From NCBI RefSeq assembly GCF_022398325.1, contig NZ_JAKEVD010000006.1, forward strand, positions 104,166 through 168,165: DNA of 64,000 bases, given 5' to 3'. The first letter of the stretch is position 1; every line of letters starts with the position of its first letter. Positions 57,475-64,000 of this stretch are shown piece after piece. The notes under the pieces are model-generated. The model was given only the letters and a program-made list of their open reading frames with translations, was not told where the DNA came from and made no database searches. Origin of the DNA: Shewanella sp. Isolate13. Its GTDB lineage: Bacteria > Pseudomonadota > Gammaproteobacteria > Enterobacterales > Shewanellaceae. A program made the translations under genes and the position numbers.

Positions 57475-58317
57475 CTAATTAGCGTCTTGCTTAGCTAAAA
57501 CACTTTTCATCGAAGGCACAATTGTGGTTGGATCCAATCGCATCTGATACCAGTTAACTCGCCAATCGAGGTGCGGGCCAGTAGAGCGACCAGTGGAGCC
57601 CACCTCAGCGACTTTATCGCCCTGTTTCACCACATCGCCCTGTTTGACATACAGCTTACTCAAGTGCAGAAAAGTCGAGTTAACGCCATAGCCATGATCA
57701 ATAATCATGGTGCCACCGGAATAGAACATATCTGGCACAGAAAGTGATATCACGCCATCGGCCGGAGCCACGACAACGGTTCCGGTCTTCGCCGCTACAT
57801 CTACACCGTAGTGTGGCGTACCAGGCTTACCGTTATAAATACGCTGACTACCATAAACACCGGAGATCCTGCCTGTTAAGGGCCAAATAAACTGCTGATT
57901 GAAAGCATCACTTGCCGTAAATTGCGCCCTTGCGGCCTTAACCTGCTTAGAATCCTTTGCTGCACGCGCTTGCGCCTTAGGATCCGGCTTCATGATTTTT
58001 TTGCTGATCCCATTCACTTCCTGAATTCGGTATTGACGCTTTGTCAATTTTAGCGGCTTCAGTTCGGTTAAACCATCGGGGTAGATCAGTTTGAGCATCT
58101 GCTCAAGCTCAGCTTCTCTAGCAAAACCAAAGGCGAGCTGACCTTGAGCATTCACCTTTACCGGCTCATCATTTAAGAACACTTGTGTCCCAGGTTGCAC
58201 CTTAGCTCGAATAAGCGCCCCCTGGGATAGCTCACCGTTTAACTCAATCGCAGCGCTGGCTTGAAAAGCCATGCTGGTCAACACACAGGTCAAAACTGTC
58301 CGAGTAAAAGCTCTCAA
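57475..58317 (-). CDS. M23 (LytM-type) zinc metallopeptidase, exported
   Basis: 280 residues from a TTG at 58317 (AAGGAG five bases upstream); an in-frame GTG two codons earlier sits within the ribosome site. Signal peptide ending near FQASA. The N-terminal half is beta-rich plus a Lys/Ala-rich linker. The C-terminal M23 domain reads GTPHYGVDVAAKTG (His and Asp ligands), YGVNSTFLHLS and TGPHLDWRV (HxH-type site as HLD). It probably cuts peptidoglycan cross-links. 18 bp after the pterin-synthase-like gene. Confidence 0.92.
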   Translation of the reverse strand: MRAFTRTVLTCVLTSMAFQASAAIELNGELSQGALIRAKVQPGTQVFLNDEPVKVNAQGQLAFGFAREAELEQMLKLIYPDGLTELKPLKLTKRQYRIQEVNGISKKIMKPDPKAQARAAKDSKQVKAARAQFTASDAFNQQFIWPLTGRISGVYGSQRIYNGKPGTPHYGVDVAAKTGTVVVAPADGVISLSVPDMFYSGGTMIIDHGYGVNSTFLHLSKLYVKQGDVVKQGDKVAEVGSTGRSTGPHLDWRVNWYQMRLDPTTIVPSMKSVLAKQDAN

Positions 58318-58335
58318 AGCCACTCCTTATATGCT

Positions 58336-59229
58336 TTATTTACTTACAGCAACATTCGCTGCTTTACTAACAATCGCGCCTTTACCAACGCCTTCATAGG
58401 CAATCACTTTAAAGTCACTGCTCGGTACCTTTTCAACCAAGGTTTGCGCCATATAATCAGCCAACAGCTCCACCGTCGTATCATGTGGAAGAATGTCACA
58501 ACACCCTTTAGGCATAGCTAACTGAAAGTCACCCTGTGGTGCCTGATAATGAAATCCATAATGAGTGTCATCATTGACGACGGCTTGAGGAGACAAGGCT
58601 AGTGAACTGACTAACACCTGATCTTCTACCGTGGCTAAGTAGATATCCTGCCAACGCTTAGCCCAATACTCATCCCACTTGGGTGCCGCAACGCCATTTT
58701 CAAATACGGTAACCGGGCTACGATGACCGTGAGCGATTCGCTGGCAGTTACCATCATGTTTTTTCAAACCATGGCTGTAATGATAATAAGGCGCCTCGTG
58801 AATTTCATTTCTGAGAGTCAGCGAGATCCCTTCAACATTAGCGGGTAATGCCTCTTTTAATGCTTGCTGCAAAAATTTATTCACACTCTCAAAGTCGATT
58901 AGCTCGCTTGGAATAAGTGCAAAAGCCTCTGACGGACAAGCAAGATGTATATCGCCTTGTTGACTCGTAAAATCCATCCACACTCTGTCACCCTGCTGTT
59001 GCCAGCGAACTTCACTACAGGCTGTAGGGATCAGAAGACGATGGTCAGCCACGTTATCGATGGTGCTCTTAATGGTTCGTTTCACTTTCGCGAAATCGAG
59101 TACCATGTTCTGCTCATCTAAACCACCATCGAGTAGCACATCGACGATCCAGCTTTCTCCCACCATGCCTCTAATAGGACAAAGGTAAGAAAAATCGATA
59201 ACGGTTAAATCTTTAACAAAGAGTTGCAT
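58336..59229 (-). CDS. Two-domain 6-pyruvoyl-tetrahydropterin-synthase-like protein
   Basis: 297 residues from the ATG at 59229 (AGGAG five bases upstream). About twice the length of QueD. The N-terminal half (1-150) keeps MVLDFAKVKRTIKSTID and DHRLLIP, matching the Asp-His dyad region of QueD, but has no zinc/Cys motif. The C-terminal half has HGLKKHDGNCQRIAHGHRSP, the Cys and HxH zinc site, and ends VIAYEGVGKGAI with the conserved Glu, but lacks a clear DHxxL. The two halves may share one active site. Reaction unproven; annotators often call it 6-carboxytetrahydropterin synthase. Confidence 0.8.
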   Translation of the reverse strand: MQLFVKDLTVIDFSYLCPIRGMVGESWIVDVLLDGGLDEQNMVLDFAKVKRTIKSTIDNVADHRLLIPTACSEVRWQQQGDRVWMDFTSQQGDIHLACPSEAFALIPSELIDFESVNKFLQQALKEALPANVEGISLTLRNEIHEAPYYHYSHGLKKHDGNCQRIAHGHRSPVTVFENGVAAPKWDEYWAKRWQDIYLATVEDQVLVSSLALSPQAVVNDDTHYGFHYQAPQGDFQLAMPKGCCDILPHDTTVELLADYMAQTLVEKVPSSDFKVIAYEGVGKGAIVSKAANVAVSK

Positions 59230-59540
59230 TTGTGCTCCTAGGTAGAAAAACAGTCTACCTGCCTTAGTCCACGCAGCAATGGCCGCAGGATAAATGTACA
59301 TAAATTGAGTCAAACAGGTATGACTCTTTTAATCATAGCCGTAGCTTACATTGAACAGAGATAACATTCGACTTTTTTAGCCTGAGTGCCTATCTATTCC
59401 CCTGTGAAACGATTCAATGCAGAAATAGGCTGCCAGAAACCTAAAATATAGCGACCAATCCTATATATTGATAAATATGACGCTACACAAGCTTCGCTCT
59501 TAACCATCAGGTAAGACTTAGTATGATGCTATACAAAAAC
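59230..59540. other. Intergenic region upstream of the pterin-synthase-like gene
   Basis: About 310 bp with no gene on either strand. The promoter of the leftward pterin/M23 operon should lie near 59250-59330. I see no other structure before the yejK terminator. Confidence 0.45.
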
Positions 59541-59571
59541 AAAAAAACCGAGCACTTAAGGCTCGGTTTTT
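59541..59571 (-). terminator. Rho-independent terminator of yejK
   Basis: AAAACCGAGC (59544-59553) pairs with GCTCGGTTTT (59561-59570); the minus strand ends in T7, 34 bp after yejK. Confidence 0.92.
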
Positions 59572-59604
59572 GTTACAACCATTGTCATGCTAACGCTTGA
59601 AGGG

Positions 59605-60633
59605 TTACTCCCCTTTTAGACGACGATCTAACTGATCTTTAAGGTTTGCTGGTACACCTTTAATGATAATGGTATCTGAGACAGGATCGTAAATAACTCT
59701 CTCGCCTAGGTGCTGGCCATCGAAACTTAATGTTACCCCGCCACCTGTACCAGAGAACTTTTTCAGCTGTCTTAGCGTTGGCTTATCCCCTGGGAACTCC
59801 TCTTCTAATCCATAATCACCGCCTTGGGCGAAATCATAGAAAGAGTCCATACCTTGATCTGCAAGCTCATCGGCTAAATCTTTAATTTGAATAGACTCAC
59901 CTTCATCACAACGCTCTGTACAGTATTCAAATACGCGTTCACGGGCTTGTTGACGCTCATCTTTAGTCAGCTCGCTATTACCCACAAAATCTTCAACAGC
60001 ATTCATCAACGACTTGTTCTGTGCCTTGGTATTCACACCTTCGACACAGCCCATGAAATCGAGGAAGAAATCGGCTACTTTACGCCCCGCACGACCGCGA
60101 ATAAACGAGATATACTTTTTCGAATCAGGATCGGCTTGCCACTCAGTCAAATCGATTCGCGCAGCAAGTTGCACATTATTAAGATCTAAATGGGTATTTT
60201 GTGACAGCTCCATATCATCGAGTACTGTCATCGATGATTTTGCATTCAGTAATGAAACAAATAGGTAGTCACTCGTCATATAGGTATAGCAAGACAACAA
60301 TAGGAAGCCGCCAGTACTAAAGTCATATTTAGCCAGCTCTTCTTGCAGTAACTTACCGGCGATGCCGGAAAACTCAACGAAGCCCAGCTCGCCACTACGG
60401 TATGTCGTTAGCGCTTCTTCAAATTTAGTGTTGGCTTCGCCGTCCTCTCCATTAATACCAAAATGACCAAACCCTTTACCCGCTTTGGTGGTATAGGTTT
60501 GATGCAACTCTTCTAGCATCGCCTCAACCGCTTGGCTGTTTAGCAGAGGTTGTGGACGTAATCGACAACTAAGTTGACCTTCACCATCTTGAGAAATGGA
60601 GTGGATAATTGCTTGTTCGACGTTAATACTCAT
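59605..60633 (-). CDS. yejK: Nucleoid-associated protein YejK (NdpA)
   Basis: 342 residues, family length. [19 protein letters not shown] at the start; [48 protein letters not shown] and the C-terminal [14 protein letters not shown] are typical of the NdpA family. Cytoplasmic DNA-associated protein. GAGG ribosome site. Divergent from yejL. Confidence 0.96.
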   Translation of the reverse strand: MSINVEQAIIHSISQDGEGQLSCRLRPQPLLNSQAVEAMLEELHQTYTTKAGKGFGHFGINGEDGEANTKFEEALTTYRSGELGFVEFSGIAGKLLQEELAKYDFSTGGFLLLSCYTYMTSDYLFVSLLNAKSSMTVLDDMELSQNTHLDLNNVQLAARIDLTEWQADPDSKKYISFIRGRAGRKVADFFLDFMGCVEGVNTKAQNKSLMNAVEDFVGNSELTKDERQQARERVFEYCTERCDEGESIQIKDLADELADQGMDSFYDFAQGGDYGLEEEFPGDKPTLRQLKKFSGTGGGVTLSFDGQHLGERVIYDPVSDTIIIKGVPANLKDQLDRRLKGE

Positions 60634-61061
60634 TGAGCCTCGATAAATTTGGCAAGGAGCGTTAGCTTTTGCTCACGCTCTTATTGTAAGTAATTGATAT
60701 TCAGTCATTGATACAGGTAGATATATCCGCCCTAAATCAACCACATTCTAATGCTCGCTATCATACCAGAGAGGCGTTAAAAATCTATATATCTTCAATC
60801 ACGACTCTCACCTAAAAATCCATTTTCAACCACGATGCCCACTATCTAGCCTCGCCAAAAGCAGCAACTAGATGAGTTCCAATGCAGGCTGGAGTCTTCA
60901 TAGAAACGCCAGTAAATATGCCACACAAACTCGGCTTTATGAGTAGCCGTGTGGCTCGATCAAACTGTTACGTTAAAAAGGGGAACAAAAAGTGCGGAGC
61001 TTCTGCAAAAAATCCGTTATTATATGCCGTTAATTAAGATTTTAAGTGAACCTTTATCATT
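60634..61061. promoter_or_regulatory. Divergent yejK / yejL control region
   Basis: 428 bp without a gene. The yejL side has a TATTAT/TATATG stretch about 40 bp before the ATG that could be a -10. No palindrome or hairpin of note. Confidence 0.4.
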
Positions 61062-61280
61062 ATGGCTATTCAATCCAAATATTCTAACGCTCAAGTAGAG
61101 TCAATTATTGCAGAGTTACTTGCTGTTTTAGAGAAGCACCAATCTCCAACAGACCTAAGCCTAATGGCGTTAGGTAACTGCGTCACTCACCTTTTGCAAA
61201 ACAAAGTTCCAGCAGAAGCTCGTGAAGTGGTTGCAGAGCAATTCGCTAAAGCATTATCACAGTCAGTAAAAGCTAACTAA
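61062..61280 (+). CDS. yejL: YejL family (DUF1414) small protein
   Basis: 72 residues, helical: KYSNAQVESIIAELLAVLEKHQSPTDLSLMALGN and the following VTHLLQNKVP match the DUF1414/YejL family. Function unknown. 82 bp before yejM, the order seen across gammaproteobacteria. Confidence 0.95.
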   Translation: MAIQSKYSNAQVESIIAELLAVLEKHQSPTDLSLMALGNCVTHLLQNKVPAEAREVVAEQFAKALSQSVKAN

Positions 61281-61362
61281 GATAGAGACAGTTAAGCTGA
61301 ACAAGTTAAGGCTAATCAACAAAGGTTAGCCTTCATAAAGCCTAAACAATAAATGGAACAAC

Positions 61363-63147
61363 ATGGTCGAGCGACAAAAACAGATTGGACGTGATCGCGT
61401 TTCACGCTTAGTAAGCTGGGGACATTGGTTTGCCTTTATTAATGGCCTACTCGCCATTATCGTTGGCTATCGCTACCTCGACACCATTGGACTTCCTGAA
61501 TCTTTTATTGGCTGGGGCTACTTATTGATCAGCACCATAGGCCATTTCAGCTTCTTGGCTTTTATGGTCTATTTGGTTTTTGTGTTCCCAATAACCTTAA
61601 TACTGCCTTATTCCAAGATCCTCAGGGGATATGCCGCAGTAGTAGCGACATTGAGCCTATGTCTATTGCTCTATGATACGGTTATCTATGATGACTATGG
61701 TCTTCACTTAAGCCCCTTTGTTTTTGATCTCGCATGGGCTGATTTAAATGCTCTGCTTCGAGGTACCTCATACATTATTACCCCTATTGCCATCTTGGTG
61801 ATAGAGCTAACGCTGGCCAATTTCCTGTGGAAGCGAATCGAAAAAATCCGTAAGCGCAACGTCGGCAACAAGGTGGTTGCGATTGTTGGGATCTGCTTTG
61901 TCTCCAGCCACCTCATTCATATCTGGGGCGATGCTGCCGATGTCACCGAAATTACCCATTTTGATGACGCCTACCCGCTATCTTACCCAGCAACGGCAAA
62001 GAGCTTAATGGAAAGCTACGGCATCGAAGGTATTCAGGAACACCAAAGCCTGACTCCTCCTAAGTCTAGCCTGCAGTATCCGTTGGAGCCGATGCAGTGC
62101 AATGCCGATAGCCAACCCAATATATTAGTCATTGCGGTAGACAGCCTACGCGCCGATCTTGTTGATGAATCAACGATGCCGTTCCTGTCATCTTACGCAA
62201 AGAAAAATGTAAACTTTACTCAGCACCTCAGTGGCGGCAATCAGTTCAATAGTGGTATGTTTAGCTTGCTTTATGGTTTGCAAGGCAGTTACTCCAACGC
62301 CGTAGATTTACACTATCAAAGCCCGGTGTTAACTCAAGAGCTCGCCTCTAAGGGCTACAAGCTAGGGCTATTTAGCACTCAAGATACGCTAGCCGCGCCT
62401 CTAGCAATATACAAAGATTTTGAACGTGTCGATGCCGAGCATCTAAATAGCTATGCTAAGTCGGATCTACAGTCTATTGCCAACTGGCAACAATGGACCC
62501 GCTCCACTCACCAACCTTGGTTTAGCCTACTCAACTTAAAGTCCCCCGATAGCTACGATACGCCTATCGGCTTCCTCGGCATTAAGACAGTACAATCGGC
62601 GACCAAACTAAAACCGGCGCAAAAAGTGTTATTTAACCAATACCGTCAATCACTTAACTTTATTGATAAGCAAATTGAACAAGTCGTAACTAGCCTACCC
62701 GAAGGCACTATGGTGGTTATTACAGGTGTGAACGGCAAGATGTTTACCAGTAATTCAGATGAAGCAAGGGTTAACCTGTCTCCAGACAGTGTGCGTGTAC
62801 CTATGATCATCCACTGGCCAAATGAAACCTTGCCCAAACAGATCAATTATCGTACAACGCACAACGGCTTAGTCCCAGCTATTTTGACCCAAATCCTAGG
62901 CTGTACTAATCCAGCATCAGACTATAGCTCAGATCAAAGCCTGATGCAGCCAAGCGACAAAACTTGGGTCTATGTTGGCGACCACCGCATATTTGCAATT
63001 TATCAGCCATCTGAAATCACAGTTATCGACCGCCACGGTAAATACCGGATCTACGACAGTGAGTATCGTAAACGCTTAAAGAAGAAAATGAGCGCCCCAG
63101 AGTTGATTGAGGTTATGCGTGAAGGACGTAGGCTTCATATCCACTAA
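61363..63147 (+). CDS. yejM: Inner-membrane sulfatase-like protein YejM (PbgA/LapC)
   Basis: 594 residues. Five N-terminal membrane helices (about 15-35, 45-75, 80-105, 125-150, 165-185; DUF3413) and a periplasmic alkaline-phosphatase-fold domain beginning near 250 with NILVIAVDSLRADLVDE, then HLSGGNQFNSGMFSLLYGL. In E. coli this protein senses periplasmic LPS and controls LpxC turnover through LapB. The sulfatase Cys/Ser region is degenerate, consistent with a non-enzymatic role. Confidence 0.95.
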   Translation: MVERQKQIGRDRVSRLVSWGHWFAFINGLLAIIVGYRYLDTIGLPESFIGWGYLLISTIGHFSFLAFMVYLVFVFPITLILPYSKILRGYAAVVATLSLCLLLYDTVIYDDYGLHLSPFVFDLAWADLNALLRGTSYIITPIAILVIELTLANFLWKRIEKIRKRNVGNKVVAIVGICFVSSHLIHIWGDAADVTEITHFDDAYPLSYPATAKSLMESYGIEGIQEHQSLTPPKSSLQYPLEPMQCNADSQPNILVIAVDSLRADLVDESTMPFLSSYAKKNVNFTQHLSGGNQFNSGMFSLLYGLQGSYSNAVDLHYQSPVLTQELASKGYKLGLFSTQDTLAAPLAIYKDFERVDAEHLNSYAKSDLQSIANWQQWTRSTHQPWFSLLNLKSPDSYDTPIGFLGIKTVQSATKLKPAQKVLFNQYRQSLNFIDKQIEQVVTSLPEGTMVVITGVNGKMFTSNSDEARVNLSPDSVRVPMIIHWPNETLPKQINYRTTHNGLVPAILTQILGCTNPASDYSSDQSLMQPSDKTWVYVGDHRIFAIYQPSEITVIDRHGKYRIYDSEYRKRLKKKMSAPELIEVMREGRRLHIH

Positions 63148-63275
63148 AGATTATAAACTAAGCAAATGAACCGTTTAAAGCCATGAAGGGCTTGCACTAA
63201 CAAAAATGACTTGATAAAGTGCTGGCTCTTCAGAACGCTCCCCCTTTTTGTTATAACAGGTTCTGTAGAATATCT

Positions 63276-63352
63276 CGGGATATGGCCTAGTCCGGTAAGG
63301 CGCTTGTCTGGGGGACAAGAGATCACAGGTTCAAATCCTGTTATCCCGACCA
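63276..63352 (+). tRNA. tRNA-Pro (GGG)
   Basis: A 77-base cloverleaf including encoded CCA. Acceptor CGGGATA / TATCCCG, D-arm GCCTAGTCCGGTAAGGC, anticodon arm CTTGT-CTGGGGG-ACAAG giving anticodon GGG, T-arm ACAGG-TTCAAAT-CCTGT. Reads CCC (and by wobble CCU). Stands alone after yejM. Confidence 0.96.
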
Positions 63353-63361
63353 AATATAAAC

Positions 63362-63391
63362 AAAAAAGCCAGCTAATCAGCTGGCTTTTTT
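63362..63391 (+). terminator. Terminator of the tRNA-Pro gene
   Basis: AAAAAAGCCAGCT-AATC-AGCTGGCTTTTTT starts about 10 bp after the tRNA. Confidence 0.93.
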
Positions 63392-63427
63392 GTGTCTGCG
63401 CTTTGTCGATTGCTAAATTTCAAACAT

Positions 63428-63457
63428 AAAAAAAGCGCTGATATTACAGCGCTTTTA
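63428..63457 (-). terminator. Terminator of the triheme cytochrome gene
   Basis: AAAAGCGCTG-ATATTA-CAGCGCTTTT; on the minus strand it ends in a T-run, 15 bp after the cytochrome stop. Confidence 0.9.
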
Positions 63458-63472
63458 ATCTTGCCTGAGCAT

Positions 63473-63697
63473 TTACTCGTGACAGTCAGCACACTCTTTC
63501 ATTGTTAGTTCAGGAGTGTGGATTTCTTTATCTAACTCGTGAGCACTTGCCATATCGTGGCAATCGTTACAGGTAGCAATGGTCGCTTCCATTTCAGTAT
63601 GCTCTTCAACATTAATTGTCTCATGGCAATCTGTACAGTTTACAGCCATAGCTGAAGCAGAAAACGCTAACGCAGCAACCAAAGTTAAATATTTCAT
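63473..63697 (-). CDS. Small periplasmic triheme c-type cytochrome
   Basis: 74 residues from the ATG at 63697 (AAGGA six bases upstream; another ATG lies two codons earlier). Signal peptide MKYLTLVAALAFSASAMA. The mature part is about 56 residues with three CxxCH sites: CTDCH, CNDCH and CADCH, the last at the very C-terminus. Several His (EEHTEM, ASAHEL, EIHTPE) could be distal ligands. It resembles a shortened small tetraheme cytochrome. Redox partner unknown; periplasmic electron carrier inferred. Confidence 0.87.
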   Translation of the reverse strand: MKYLTLVAALAFSASAMAVNCTDCHETINVEEHTEMEATIATCNDCHDMASAHELDKEIHTPELTMKECADCHE

Positions 63698-64000
63698 ATG
63701 CATTCCTTAATATCGGAGTTATCGCACTTAATGTTTGTGTTATTACAAAACTGTTAAGGCTTATTTTTGTTAGTTCTGCCTAATAAATGAAAGACTTAAT
63801 TTCTCAGCAGACTTGCCTACCATGATATGACTTAACCTTAATTGAAACTTAAATTTGGCGGTAGAGTTGAACAAAAGCTGAATAGCAGGGCGATGACTTT
63901 TAAAGGATGTGAGCAAGGTCTGACATATAGCCAAATTTGCCATTTTATTTTTCAAAATATCTAAAACTAAACCATCCCCAAATTTTATGAAGTAATAAGA
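63698..64000. other. Right-edge region without a supported gene
   Basis: About 300 bp. It contains the upstream region of the triheme cytochrome gene. A 61-codon frame on the minus strand (63770-63955) has no motif or clear ribosome site; I do not call it. The window ends before the next gene can be seen. Confidence 0.4.

Noticed and set aside
63770..63955. 61-codon frame at the right edge, minus strand
   Set aside because: No recognisable motif and no clear Shine-Dalgarno; could be chance.

Overview
The window looks like a chromosomal segment of a marine gammaproteobacterium, most likely Shewanella. The evidence is a small tetraheme c-type cytochrome of the CctA/STC type, a second elongation factor G beside the bio genes, a yejK / yejL-yejM block, and a bacterial-type TCA cluster with sdhCDAB followed by sucABCD and a divergent gltA. 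Nearly all genes are chromosomal housekeeping genes. I see no prophage, insertion sequence, integrase or CRISPR array. The only stretch that looks accessory is about 39.5-51 kb.

Layout. 0-3.5 kb: two hotdog thioesterases (one cut by the window edge), a HIT protein, a TetR-type regulator, a pair of small envelope genes and an orphan CsgD-like LuxR regulator. 3.5-6 kb: a 736-bp gap without genes, the tetraheme cytochrome and htpX. 6-11.6 kb: a complete biotin block, bioB-bioF-bioC-bioD divergent from bioA. 12-20 kb: EF-G2, a sirtuin with a small P-loop kinase, fur, an acetyltransferase, a glutamate-synthase-like FMN protein, an AEC transporter and an orphan small gene. 20-31.6 kb: the TCA cluster. 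32-39.5 kb: an RND efflux operon with one adaptor and two tandem permeases, ending in a degenerate 24-bp tandem repeat.

39.7-47.7 kb is the most interesting part. It encodes two large secreted proteins of no firmly known function. Between them lie a sigma-54 activator with a degenerate VpsR-like receiver and a DsbA-like lipoprotein. The upstream regions of the two secreted-protein genes share an 18-bp palindrome (TGTWTCA-N4-TGAAACA). Each palindrome is followed, at a typical enhancer distance, by a -24/-12 (GG-N10-G[C/T]) promoter-like element. I infer a small self-contained sigma-54 regulon for exported cysteine-bearing proteins with a dedicated thiol oxidoreductase. A large metzincin-type exoprotease is encoded convergently next to it.

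51.4-57.4 kb: comEC-msbA-lpxK-ycaR(Trm112) for DNA uptake and lipid A export and synthesis, with a DUF2062 gene divergent from comEC. 57.4-59.3 kb: an M23 peptidase and an unusual two-domain 6-pyruvoyl-tetrahydropterin-synthase-like protein. 59.6-63.2 kb: yejK, divergent yejL-yejM. 63.2-64 kb: tRNA-Pro(GGG) and a small triheme cytochrome.

All assignments come from reading motifs and gene order; no database search was possible. Start sites were moved where a Shine-Dalgarno sequence or signal peptide favoured a different codon, and this is stated in each entry.
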